From Candidatus Goldiibacteriota bacterium (GTDB lineage Bacteria; Oederibacteriota; PGYV01; DSYL01): a stretch of 36,534 nt of DNA. Each line of letters begins with the position of its first letter. Positions within the stretch are counted from its first letter, which is position 1. The notes under the pieces were generated by a model, which was given only the letters and a program-made list of their open reading frames with translations, was not told where the DNA came from and made no database searches. The translations under genes were made by a program, and so were the position numbers. Location: the NCBI GenBank assembly GCA_018000835.1, contig JAGNJD010000025.1, positions 1 to 36,534 on the forward strand, given 5' to 3'. This document shows positions 7,054 to 15,860 of the stretch, one piece after another.

Positions 7054-7776
7054 ATTTATCTTTTTAAAATTATTGTAATATTTGTTTTTGGTTTGATTTT
7101 AGGTAGTTTTTTTAATGTCTGTATATATAGAATTCCAAAGAAAATATCCATTGTTTTTCCTCCTTCGTTTTGTCCAAATTGCAAAAAGCCGATAAAATGG
7201 TACCATAACATACCTGTAATAAGTTATGTTTTTTTAAGGGGAAAATGTCATTATTGTGGTAAAAAAATACCAATAAAATATCCTGCTGTTGAAATGCTTA
7301 CAGCGTTATTATTTATTATTTTTTTTCTTAAATTTGGACTTGAAAAAACCTATTTTTTTTATATAATTATAGCAGGATATTTGATAATATTATCCGTTAT
7401 TGACGTTGAAACAAAGGAAATATCTGATAATTTAATTCTACTGTTATTTGTAATAGGAATTATGTTTTGTATTTTTGAAATCAATGAAATAAATATTTTT
7501 GAAGGCATCATAAGCAGTATCACAGCAGGATTTATTATTTTTATTTTGAACTTTTTTAGTAGTGGAAAAATTGGAGAAGGAGATATTAAATTAATGGCTG
7601 GATTGGCTTTGCCTGCTGGAATTTTACTATCGTTAAAGGTTTTATTTTTTTCTTTTGTTCTGGGTGGAGGTTTCTCCTTAATTTTTTTGATTTCCGGTAA
7701 ATATAAAAAAAATCAAAGCATTGCATTTGTGCCTTTTATTTTTATGTCTTTTGTAACGGTTGCATTAATCTCATAA
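7054..7776 (+). CDS. pilD: Prepilin peptidase/N-methyltransferase PilD
   Basis: Inner-membrane aspartic protease that removes the pilin leader and methylates the new N-terminus. Visible are GSFFNVCIYRIPK, a zinc-binding four-cysteine cytoplasmic domain (C40, C43, C65, C68 counted from the start chosen here), and the two catalytic aspartates in SVIDVETKEISD (D117) and GEGDIKLMAG (D177), with about seven hydrophobic segments. Length is 240 residues. No ATG, GTG or correctly placed TTG exists at the 5' end. AAAGGAGG at 7041-7048 points to an ATT codon at 7054; the first in-frame TTG (7093) lacks a ribosome site and would remove most of the first membrane helix. AUU initiation is therefore inferred. 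The gene is less rich in ACGT than its neighbours. Confidence 0.9.
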   Translation: MYLFKIIVIFVFGLILGSFFNVCIYRIPKKISIVFPPSFCPNCKKPIKWYHNIPVISYVFLRGKCHYCGKKIPIKYPAVEMLTALLFIIFFLKFGLEKTYFFYIIIAGYLIILSVIDVETKEISDNLILLLFVIGIMFCIFEINEINIFEGIISSITAGFIIFILNFFSSGKIGEGDIKLMAGLALPAGILLSLKVLFFSFVLGGGFSLIFLISGKYKKNQSIAFVPFIFMSFVTVALIS

Positions 7777-7791
7777 TAGCGGAGGGATATA

Positions 7792-8919
7792 GTGTTGGAT
7801 TTTTTTCAACAAAACGTGATAGGACTTGACATAGGCACGTCAACCATAAAAGCTATAAAAATCAAGAAGCGTAAAGAAGGATATGAATTATTAGGTGCTG
7901 AAATTTTTTCGTTGACTTCCGAATCAATAGATGAAATGGAACCAGAGGCAAGGACGTCCCTTTACGTAAATTCCATCAAAAAAATAATAAAGCAAAAAAA
8001 CATCAATTCAAAACTTGTTACAACGGCGATACCAGGGGATTCTGCAATAATAAGGTACATAAAAGTCCCTTATATGGCGCCTGAAGAACTAAAAAATGTC
8101 ATTCCTTACGAAGCGGAACAATACATACCGCTTGGGATGGATCAGATTGTTTTTGATTATCAGGTATTAAACGAAGTTGAGGAGGAAAATCAGAAAAAAA
8201 TGGAGGTCATTCTCGTTGCCGTTAAAAACGAGACAATGGCACAACATCTTGACATTTTAAAATCAGCCGGCGTAAGCCCTTTCGTCATTGACGTTGATTC
8301 TTTTGCTTTATGTAATGCATATTCGTTAAATTTGCAGGAAGAATCCGAGACAGGCGTTAAAGCGGATACGGTTGCGCTTATTAATATGGGGGCAAAGTTT
8401 ACGACTGTTACAATAGTTGAAAATGGCATTCCACATCTTTCAAGGGACATAAACATAGGGGGAAACAATTTTACAAAAGAGATACAAAGAGAATTTAATT
8501 TAAGTTTTGCACAGGCGGAAGAGTTAAAAAAACAACAGGCTGTTATTATGGTTGAAAATGAGGATTTGTTGTTAAGCACAATGCCGACGTCAGAAGACTC
8601 AAAGTCGGCTAAAATATTTGAAGTGATAACTCCTGCTTTAAATAAACTATTAAACGACATCAGACGTTCTTTTGATTATTATGAATCAACCATAAAAAAG
8701 AAACCCGTTCAAAAGATTCTTTTAAGCGGCGGCAGTTCAAAGATAAAAAATATCGATAGGTTTTTATCCGAACGGCTGGGTGTCCCGGTGGAAATAAATT
8801 ATCCTTTTAAAAATATCAATATAAATTCAAAAAATTTTGATTTTGACTATTTAAGGGCAAACGCCGTTCATTTTAACGTTGCGATTGGCCTTGCTTTGCG
8901 GTTAAAGAGTGAAAAATAA
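7792..8919 (+). CDS. pilM: Pilus assembly protein PilM (actin-like)
   Basis: PilM is the cytoplasmic FtsA/actin-fold component of the pilus alignment complex and binds the N-terminal tail of PilN. The 375-residue product opens with NVIGLDIGTSTIKAIKI, the phosphate-1 loop, and has VPYMAPEELKNVIPYEAEQYIPL, typical of PilM, followed by DVDSFALCNAY and the ATP-fold motifs LINMGAKFTTV and ILLSGGSSKIKN. It starts at GTG 7792, with GGAGGGAT upstream; a TTG one codon later is an alternative. It overlaps pilN by one base (TAATG), indicating translational coupling. Confidence 0.95.
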   Translation: MLDFFQQNVIGLDIGTSTIKAIKIKKRKEGYELLGAEIFSLTSESIDEMEPEARTSLYVNSIKKIIKQKNINSKLVTTAIPGDSAIIRYIKVPYMAPEELKNVIPYEAEQYIPLGMDQIVFDYQVLNEVEEENQKKMEVILVAVKNETMAQHLDILKSAGVSPFVIDVDSFALCNAYSLNLQEESETGVKADTVALINMGAKFTTVTIVENGIPHLSRDINIGGNNFTKEIQREFNLSFAQAEELKKQQAVIMVENEDLLLSTMPTSEDSKSAKIFEVITPALNKLLNDIRRSFDYYESTIKKKPVQKILLSGGSSKIKNIDRFLSERLGVPVEINYPFKNININSKNFDFDYLRANAVHFNVAIGLALRLKSEK

Positions 8920-9482
8920 TGATAGAAATTAACCTTATCCCGCAAAAAATTAAAAAGCAGAAAAAAATGCAGGCAATGTATTTTTTGGCAGGATTAGCCG
9001 GATTTGTAATCGTTGCCATAATGTTAGGAGCCATATTTTATCAACAAACAAAGATATCAAAAATAGAAGCAGAAATAAGAAAAATAGATGCAGAATCGGC
9101 ATCTTTAAAAGATAAAATAGAAGAAGTAAAAAAATTCAGGGAAAAGGAAGATTTGTATAATAAAAAGAAATTAATCATTGAAAAACTGTTAAATGAACAG
9201 TCGTACTGGATTTACGTCCTGGATAACATTGGTGAAATGGTTCTTCCTGACATGTGGCTTGAATCCCTGGTCCAGGATAAAGAAAAAAACGAAGGAATGG
9301 TAATAAAAATATCGGGATATTCCATGTCAAAAATAATAATAGCTGATTTCATAAAGCGTCTTGAAACAAATAAAAGAATTATGGACATAACGACGGTAAG
9401 CATAAAGGAAAATATGGCAGCAGGCATTAAGGCGCCTCTTGTTAATTTTGAAATAAGTTTTCTTTTTAAATTCGTTGAATGA
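8919..9482 (+). CDS. pilN: Pilus assembly protein PilN
   Basis: A 187-residue bitopic inner-membrane protein. The N-terminus IEINLIPQKIKKQKK is the conserved PilN tail (INLLP-like motif) that inserts into PilM. A membrane helix follows at about 20-42, then a coiled coil at about 44-90 and a small periplasmic ferredoxin-like domain. PilN pairs with PilO in the periplasm to link PilM to PilP and the secretin. The start overlaps the pilM stop by one base. Position between pilM and pilO supports the call. Confidence 0.93.
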   Translation: MIEINLIPQKIKKQKKMQAMYFLAGLAGFVIVAIMLGAIFYQQTKISKIEAEIRKIDAESASLKDKIEEVKKFREKEDLYNKKKLIIEKLLNEQSYWIYVLDNIGEMVLPDMWLESLVQDKEKNEGMVIKISGYSMSKIIIADFIKRLETNKRIMDITTVSIKENMAAGIKAPLVNFEISFLFKFVE

Positions 9483-9496
9483 AAGGATAAATAAAA

Positions 9497-10099
9497 ATGG
9501 CTCAGCCAATAGCTCCCGCGGAAAAGCCGGGCACGATAAAAATTAAATTAACGAAAGAGCAACAGCAAAATTTATTGGCAGCGGTACTTCTCGTTGGATT
9601 TGCCGTTTTTGCTTATGTGAAATGGTGGTTTATTCCGGTAAACAATCAATATAAGGAAAAAGTTAAAATACTGGAACAAAAAAAGAAAGACCTGCAGGAT
9701 GCCCGTGAGATGGTTGCAAAATATGCAGAATTTATGCGAAGGGCTTCTGAAATAGACAAAAAAGTTGATTTTATCTATAAACGGCTGCCAAAGACGTTTG
9801 TTTTTTCCGATGTCATAAAAGACGTTACGAAAGTTGCTACACAGAACAACATCAACGTAATAAATTTTGAACCAGAACAGAAAATTGTTAATAAAGGAGA
9901 ATATAAGGAATATGCTATAAAGGTAAATTTTCCTGCGAATTATAAAAATCTGGGTAATTTTCTGACAGATTTAGGATACGTTGAACGTTTAATTACTTTT
10001 GCAAAATTTGACATTCATAAAAATGCACAACCAGCAGGCGGAGATAATTCGCAAAACATAAACGTAGGAATGGTTTTGAAAGTTTATACTCTTGAGTAG
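9497..10099 (+). CDS. pilO: Pilus assembly protein PilO
   Basis: The 200-residue product has a short cytoplasmic N-terminus, one membrane helix at about 27-46 (LLAAVLLVGFAVFAYV), a coiled coil at about 55-90 and a C-terminal periplasmic domain with LPKTFVFSDVIKDV and FPANYKNLGNFLTDLGYVER, the PilO-type pattern. It heterodimerises with PilN in the alignment complex. It begins 14 bp after pilN behind GAAAGGAT. Confidence 0.9.
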   Translation: MAQPIAPAEKPGTIKIKLTKEQQQNLLAAVLLVGFAVFAYVKWWFIPVNNQYKEKVKILEQKKKDLQDAREMVAKYAEFMRRASEIDKKVDFIYKRLPKTFVFSDVIKDVTKVATQNNINVINFEPEQKIVNKGEYKEYAIKVNFPANYKNLGNFLTDLGYVERLITFAKFDIHKNAQPAGGDNSQNINVGMVLKVYTLE

Positions 10100-10107
10100 G
10101 AGTTTTT

Positions 10108-10599
10108 ATGTTGAAAAAAAAGAAACAAAGATATATAATTATATGTGTTTTTTTATGTTTCTTTTTGTTTGTTTTGTCCGGAATTAATTATGTCCTTGCC
10201 CAGAACCAGGAACAGGACGTATTTTTTGACATAAAGCCGGTATATGAATTTGGTTTTAAAGCAGGCAGAGATCCATTTGAAGCAAGAATACAAAAGCAGC
10301 AAATACCTGCAATTATTGACGTGGATATTTCTACTTTTAAGTTAATTGGAATAACGGAGAGCCAGGGAATAAAAACCGCTCTTTTTATGTGCAGAAGCGG
10401 GACTCCTTTTGGATTTATTTTTGTAGATGGCACGCTTTATGGAGAAAATAACAAACAGATTCACGGAATTTCCGGTGAAATAAAGAGCAACGACGAAGTA
10501 TTGTTAAGGCAGGGAGATAAAGAAGTGCTTTTTAAATTGACACAGGATATAGAAGGACCAAACATAAAGCCTGAAGAAAGTCCTGCAGGTATACAATAG
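10108..10599 (+). CDS. pilP: PilP-like periplasmic protein
   Basis: A 163-residue exported protein in the pilP slot between pilO and pilQ. It has a basic, strongly hydrophobic signal peptide ending YVLA before QNQ. The mature part has the AGRDPFEARI motif, the RDPF signature seen in PilP, and a small beta domain (DVDISTFKLIGITESQG...FIFVDGTLYGENNKQI). PilP links the PilN/PilO dimer to PilQ. Unlike typical PilP no lipobox cysteine is visible at the cleavage site, so it may be soluble periplasmic or stay anchored by its signal helix. The assignment rests mainly on position and the DPF motif. Confidence 0.75.
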   Translation: MLKKKKQRYIIICVFLCFFLFVLSGINYVLAQNQEQDVFFDIKPVYEFGFKAGRDPFEARIQKQQIPAIIDVDISTFKLIGITESQGIKTALFMCRSGTPFGFIFVDGTLYGENNKQIHGISGEIKSNDEVLLRQGDKEVLFKLTQDIEGPNIKPEESPAGIQ

Positions 10600-10612
10600 A
10601 AATGGAGGAATG

Positions 10613-13003
10613 ATGAAAACAAAAAGGTCGGGATTAACGGTAATGATATTTACTGTTATTGTTTTTGTTTTCACGTCTTTATTAATTGCACAAAATGAGG
10701 ACGATTTTATAAGCATTTCACCCGTTGAGAAAAAAGATACGGGGACAATGATGGAAGAAAATACGATAAAAGTAGAGCCGGTAAAAAAAGCAGAGACTCA
10801 GCCGGCCGTTGCTCCTGAAAAGGTTTCCATCCCTTCCGAAAGATTGGCAACCGTTGAAAAAATAACTTATCTTGATTCAAAAGACAAACTTGAGATAAGA
10901 ATAATAACATCAGACGACGTTAAATATAAAGCAACCGAACTCGAACCGCCGCCAAACGACAGGATACTTATACAGATTTTTAAATGCAAGGTTGATTACA
11001 AAAGCATAGACGTTAACAAAGCGGGTGTTAATAAAATCCGCAGTGCACCACACAATTCAACGGCGTGGGTAGTCGTGGATTTAAGCAGCAAGCAAAGATG
11101 GAAAATAAGAAATGAAACTAAGTCAATAGTCCTGGAAATTTTAAAAACGTCCGAAACCAGAAAAGAAGATGCTTTGGTTTCAAAACCTGCTCCATCCTCC
11201 ATGATTTACAGAGTGCTGGACGTCGCTGCAAAAAATCTTGGTAAACAGACAAGAATTATCATCACCACGGATGGCCCGATTAAATACAGAATAAAGAAAG
11301 ATGCAGAAAATAAAATGCTTACCGTTAATATATTAAATGCCGTTTCTGCATGGAAAGAAGGTTCCATAAATAGACAAATAGGCAACGTTGCATCAATAGA
11401 TTTGAAAGAAAACAAACAAACAAAAGTAATAGACATAAACATTAAATTTCTGGAGAATCTTCCATATACCGTAGTGCGGGATCAGAATCAGATATTGATA
11501 GATATTGATAACGTTTTACAAACGGGTCAATTACCAAAAAAGAAACTTGATTTAAATCAGCGATTGTCAATAAATGTTCAGGATGCCAGTTTGCCGAGCG
11601 TTCTACGGCTTTTATCTGCACAAACCGGTTTTGAATTTTCTATAAGTCCGTCCGTATCAACCGCTGCATCCGTGACTATAAGGGAAGAAGACAGGCCTTT
11701 ATATCAGATTTTGAGAGACGTATTAATACCGAGGCAATTATATTATGAAATCCAGAATAACATCATTAAAGTAGGGTCCGTTTCAGAATTAAAAAGTGCA
11801 AAAGCGTTAAGACCCAAGTTGACAAAATTTTACTATCCAAAGACAATGCTTGCCGATAATCTGAAAAAATTACTCGACGTTCAGATAGGCAAAGAGCCAC
11901 TTATGGACCTGTCGGTTACCGTTGATAATGCAGGCGGGATGAACAGAATAATGCTGGTTGGAACGGAGGAAGACGTTGAGCAGGTTATGGATATGATTGC
12001 AAGTATAGATTATTCAAAAGACGGCGGTGATTATGAAGGATCAGAAGGCGGCATCCTACGGACGAAAATATTTAAACTTAAAAACATAAGATTGCAGGAA
12101 GAAGCAGGAAATGCAATTGAAACGCAGCAGGTCACTGAATTAAAGGATACGATAGAAGCTTTGCTTACAAAACAGGGAGACGTTAAGGGAACTTTAACTT
12201 TTGACAGAAGAACTTCAAGTTTGATTGTGACGGATACGCCGGCAGTATTGAAACGTGTCCAAAAGGTTCTCGATACTCTTGACGTCAAAGTTCCCCAGGT
12301 AACGATAGAAGCAAAATTATACGAGGTAAGCGTTGATGCTGCCAATGACATTGGAATTAATTGGACGGCGATCGGGCAGGATAAAGAGCCATATATAAAA
12401 GGAGATATTAATGTCGGCGCCGTTCCTTCCGTCGGCAGCGTTGGACAATTTGTTTTAGGGACTATCCAGAACGGTTTTAAGATAGATGCATATTTAAAAG
12501 CACTCGAAAGAAATAATAAAGCATCTCTGTTATCTGCTCCAAAAGTAACGGTTCAGACAAATATGCCGGCAACTATAAAAACGTCAAGGCAGGTATATTA
12601 CGAAGAATCTTCAATTGTTACGCAAACGAGTGGTCCACCGGTCGTAACAACGGAATTCAAATCCGTTGAACTTCCGATATCTTTAAATGTTATATGCAAA
12701 GTAGATAATCAGGATACAATTAATATGGTGGTTCATGTGGAAGTCCAGAGTTTAATCCAGACAAACAGGACAAGCGGGCCTCCTGACATTACGAAACAAA
12801 ATGCAGATACCTATGTAAAGGCAAAAAATAACGAAACAATAGTGATAGGCGGTCTGTTAACGGACAAAGTAACGGAAACGGAAAATAAAGTCCCGCTTCT
12901 TGGAGACATACCGTTGCTTGGGAATCTTTTTAGAGCGACGAGCAAAACAAATGAAAAAACAGAACTTATCGTATTTTTAACTCCTTCAATCGTTGAAGAT
13001 TAA
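10613..13003 (+). CDS. pilQ: Type IV pilus secretin PilQ
   Basis: Outer-membrane secretin through which the pilus exits. The product (796 residues) has a signal peptide ending SLLIAQ, two AMIN-like regions (about 55-155 and 190-285), an STN/N0 domain near 310-375 (INVQDASLPSVLRLLSAQTG), secretin N-domains to about 560, and the secretin core with VPQVTIEAKLYEVSVDAAND, NNKASLLSAPKVTVQTN and the closing NETIVIGGLLTDKVTE and VPLLGDIPLLGNLF motifs. ATG at 10613 sits 4 bp after GGAGG; an overlapping ATG at 10610 would be only 1 bp away. This implies an outer membrane in the host. Confidence 0.96.
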   Translation: MKTKRSGLTVMIFTVIVFVFTSLLIAQNEDDFISISPVEKKDTGTMMEENTIKVEPVKKAETQPAVAPEKVSIPSERLATVEKITYLDSKDKLEIRIITSDDVKYKATELEPPPNDRILIQIFKCKVDYKSIDVNKAGVNKIRSAPHNSTAWVVVDLSSKQRWKIRNETKSIVLEILKTSETRKEDALVSKPAPSSMIYRVLDVAAKNLGKQTRIIITTDGPIKYRIKKDAENKMLTVNILNAVSAWKEGSINRQIGNVASIDLKENKQTKVIDINIKFLENLPYTVVRDQNQILIDIDNVLQTGQLPKKKLDLNQRLSINVQDASLPSVLRLLSAQTGFEFSISPSVSTAASVTIREEDRPLYQILRDVLIPRQLYYEIQNNIIKVGSVSELKSAKALRPKLTKFYYPKTMLADNLKKLLDVQIGKEPLMDLSVTVDNAGGMNRIMLVGTEEDVEQVMDMIASIDYSKDGGDYEGSEGGILRTKIFKLKNIRLQEEAGNAIETQQVTELKDTIEALLTKQGDVKGTLTFDRRTSSLIVTDTPAVLKRVQKVLDTLDVKVPQVTIEAKLYEVSVDAANDIGINWTAIGQDKEPYIKGDINVGAVPSVGSVGQFVLGTIQNGFKIDAYLKALERNNKASLLSAPKVTVQTNMPATIKTSRQVYYEESSIVTQTSGPPVVTTEFKSVELPISLNVICKVDNQDTINMVVHVEVQSLIQTNRTSGPPDITKQNADTYVKAKNNETIVIGGLLTDKVTETENKVPLLGDIPLLGNLFRATSKTNEKTELIVFLTPSIVED

Positions 13004-13044
13004 ATTAATTTATCAATTTTGTAATTAAAATCAAGGAATAATAA

Positions 13045-14223
13045 ATGATCAGATATCTTACGGCAGGCGAGTCCCATGGTAAGGGTTTAAACGTTATCAT
13101 AGATGGTGTCCCTTCAAATTTAAGAATAGAAGAAGATTATTTAAATTTCATTCTTTCCGAAAGGCAAAAGGGATACGGAAGGGGTGGCCGTCAGCAGATA
13201 GAAAATGACAGGGTGGAAATTTTATCAGGTATCAGGTTTGGCAAAACAACCGGGGCCCCTGTATCGGTATTCATAAAAAACAATGATTATGAAAACTGGA
13301 AGAAGCGGATGTCCGTATTTCCTCCTGGAATAACCGAAGATGAATTCATAGTCCCGCGTCCAGGACATGCAGATTTTGCAGGCGGCATAAGATTTAACCA
13401 GAGGGATTTAAGAAACGTCCTGGAAAGAGCAAGTGCAAGGGAAACGGCAGCAAGAATCGTTACCGGCGCGATATGTAAAATATTATTAAAAGAATTTGAC
13501 ATTGAAACGTTTGGATACGTAACTAACATAGCAGGCATTTCAACGGCGATAGACAAAAAATTATCTTTTGAACAAATTGTCAAAAGAATAACAGATAACA
13601 CGAAAAAATTCAGGGTGGATTTAAGATATCCTGATTCAGATAAAATCCGGCAGATAATCGGGAAAATAAACAATGCAATGAAAAACGGTGATACGGTCGG
13701 CGGTGTAATAAAAATAATAACAAAAGGCGTGCCGCCTGGACTCGGCGACTACACCCAGTGGGATAAAAAACTTGACGGAAAAATTGCAATGGCATTGATG
13801 AGTTTACAATCAATCAAAGGAGTTGAATTTGGCGCAGGGTTTTCTTATGCAAATATACAGGGTTCAGTTATTCACGACGCAATTTATTATTCGAAAGGCA
13901 GAGGATATTTCAGAAAAACGAACAATGCAGGCGGATTGGAAGGCGGCGTAACAAATGGATGTCAGATATCTGTTCAGGCAGTAGTAAAACCGATATCAAC
14001 ACTGAAAAAAGGCATAGATTCTATTAATATAAAAACCAGGAAAAAGAGCAGGACAATATATGAAAGGTCTGACGTTTGCGTGGTGCCTGCTGCTGCATTA
14101 ATTGCAGAAAATCTGATTGCAATTGAGATAACAAACAGTCTGATGGAACAGACTGGATGCGTAGAATTAAATCTGATGAAAGAAAATTACAAAAATTATT
14201 TGAAACGCATAAAAAGATATTAA
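13045..14223 (+). CDS. aroC: Chorismate synthase
   Basis: AroC makes chorismate from EPSP with reduced FMN, the last step of the shikimate pathway. The 392-residue protein has the signature GESHGKGLNVIIDGVP at its start, RQKGYGRGGRQQIENDRVE, RPGHADFAGGIRF, the RASARETAARI motif and GVEFGAGF. Length fits the longer Gram-positive-type AroC. It lies 41 bp after pilQ and one base before aroK, so it starts an aroC-aroK-aroB block. No convincing terminator separates it from pilQ, so cotranscription with the pilus genes is possible. Confidence 0.97.
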   Translation: MIRYLTAGESHGKGLNVIIDGVPSNLRIEEDYLNFILSERQKGYGRGGRQQIENDRVEILSGIRFGKTTGAPVSVFIKNNDYENWKKRMSVFPPGITEDEFIVPRPGHADFAGGIRFNQRDLRNVLERASARETAARIVTGAICKILLKEFDIETFGYVTNIAGISTAIDKKLSFEQIVKRITDNTKKFRVDLRYPDSDKIRQIIGKINNAMKNGDTVGGVIKIITKGVPPGLGDYTQWDKKLDGKIAMALMSLQSIKGVEFGAGFSYANIQGSVIHDAIYYSKGRGYFRKTNNAGGLEGGVTNGCQISVQAVVKPISTLKKGIDSINIKTRKKSRTIYERSDVCVVPAAALIAENLIAIEITNSLMEQTGCVELNLMKENYKNYLKRIKRY

Positions 14224-14224
14224 A

Positions 14225-14734
14225 ATGAAAAACATCGTATTGATAGGGTTTATGGGGAGCGGAAAAACGGTAATAGCAAAGCAACTTTCCAAAATTTTAA
14301 ACAGGCAGATTATTGATACGGACGATATAATTGAAAAAAAACAGAAAATAAAAATAAAAAAGATTTTTGAATTATATGGAGAAAATTATTTCAGAAAACT
14401 TGAATCAGAAGCAGTAAAATCTGCAGTCAGACAAAAGGGAAAAGTAATATCCACAGGCGGAGGCGTTATAGCAAGGGCGGGGAACATAAGAGAATTAAGG
14501 AGAAACGGTATTATTGTTTATCTGGAAAACAAATTTGAAACGTCCTTAAAGCGTCTTAAAAATAAAAAAGACAGACCTCTGTTTAACGTGGCTGAACTGG
14601 AAAAAACGAAACTACTTTTTAACGAACGTTTGCCGCTATACAAAAAAGCGGCAGACGTAATCGTAACTACAGACAATAAAACCATAAAAGAAGTTGCAGA
14701 TGAAATTGTCAGAAAAACGGTAAAATATATATGA
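14225..14734 (+). CDS. aroK: Shikimate kinase
   Basis: ATP-dependent kinase producing shikimate-3-phosphate. The 169 residues contain Walker A GFMGSGKT (residues 8-15), the DTDDIIE shikimate-binding motif, FRKLESEAV with the conserved Arg and Glu, STGGGVI and the lid arginine in KKDRPLF. The gene begins one base after the aroC stop and overlaps aroB by 4 bp (ATGA), so it is translated in a coupled unit. Confidence 0.95.
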   Translation: MKNIVLIGFMGSGKTVIAKQLSKILNRQIIDTDDIIEKKQKIKIKKIFELYGENYFRKLESEAVKSAVRQKGKVISTGGGVIARAGNIRELRRNGIIVYLENKFETSLKRLKNKKDRPLFNVAELEKTKLLFNERLPLYKKAADVIVTTDNKTIKEVADEIVRKTVKYI

Positions 14735-15858
14735 TACAGACAAACATAGAAGTGAAATTACAGAAAAATGGTTACAGTATACATGCCGGCATTGGTATTT
14801 TACGTCAGGCCGGTCAGATAATAAAAAATCTGATAAAAGGTCAGAAAATTCTGATAGTAAGCAATAAAAAAGTATTTAAACTTTATGGGAAAACATTAAT
14901 ACAATCATTGCAAAAATATTTTAAATGCTACGTTTTTCTGATGGGGGATGGAGAAAAATACAAAAATATCCATACTGTATCAGAAATTCTTGAAAAATGT
15001 GCAAATATAAAACTTGACAGAAATTGTGCAATAGTTGGTTTGGGTGGCGGAGTCGTTGGCGACGTTGCCGGTTTTGTTGCTGCAATTTATATGCGAGGTA
15101 TTAATTTAATACACGTGCCAACATCGTTGGTTGCACAGGCAGACAGTTCCATAGGCGGTAAGACGGGGGTTGATTTAAAAGCAGGGAAAAATCTTATCGG
15201 ATGTTTTTACCAGCCAAGAGCCGTAATTACGGACATAGACGTTCTTTATTCACTTAACGAAAATGAATATAAAAACGGACTTACAGAAGTCATAAAATAC
15301 GGCATCATTATGGATGCTCCTTTTTTTTATTTTTTAAAGAAAAACGTAACAAAAATAATGAACAGGGATAAAAAGGCATTGTTTTATATGGTAAAAAAAT
15401 CAATACAAAATAAGGTTAAAATTGTTGAAAAAGACGAAAAAGAGACGACCGGTTTAAGGGCTATTTTAAATTATGGGCATACCATAGGACATGCCATTGA
15501 ATCTGCCGGCGGTTATAAATTATATAAACATGGGGAAGCAGTTGCAATAGGTATGTTTATTGCAGCATCAATTGCTTATAAAATGCAAATATGTCCGAAA
15601 GAAACGTTTATTGAGCAAAAACAAATATTAAATTTATTTAATTTAATTAAACCTTTAAAAAAAATAAAAACAGACAATATTTTAAAAAAAATAAAATATG
15701 ACAAAAAAGCAGTAAATGGTAAAATAAGATTTATCTTGACAAAGAAAATAGGCTATGTTAGTTTTATACAAAACATGGATCTAAATTTAATAAAAAAGGA
15801 ACTGGAGCGATATAATAAGTGTATCAAACAAATTAGCAGAAGTAAGGAGGAATTATAA
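14731..15858 (+). CDS. aroB: 3-Dehydroquinate synthase
   Basis: NAD- and divalent metal-dependent enzyme converting DAHP to 3-dehydroquinate, the second shikimate step. The 375-residue product has the MGDGEKYKN loop, GLGGGVVGDVAGFVAAIYMRG, VPTSLVAQADSSIGGKTG, GLTEVIKYGII with a metal-ligand glutamate, and the metal-binding histidines in NYGHTIGHAIE and KHGEAVAIGM. The start overlaps aroK by 4 bp. The end contains the AAGGAGG ribosome site for the next gene. Confidence 0.96.
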   Translation: MIQTNIEVKLQKNGYSIHAGIGILRQAGQIIKNLIKGQKILIVSNKKVFKLYGKTLIQSLQKYFKCYVFLMGDGEKYKNIHTVSEILEKCANIKLDRNCAIVGLGGGVVGDVAGFVAAIYMRGINLIHVPTSLVAQADSSIGGKTGVDLKAGKNLIGCFYQPRAVITDIDVLYSLNENEYKNGLTEVIKYGIIMDAPFFYFLKKNVTKIMNRDKKALFYMVKKSIQNKVKIVEKDEKETTGLRAILNYGHTIGHAIESAGGYKLYKHGEAVAIGMFIAASIAYKMQICPKETFIEQKQILNLFNLIKPLKKIKTDNILKKIKYDKKAVNGKIRFILTKKIGYVSFIQNMDLNLIKKELERYNKCIKQISRSKEEL

Positions 15859-15860
15859 GC

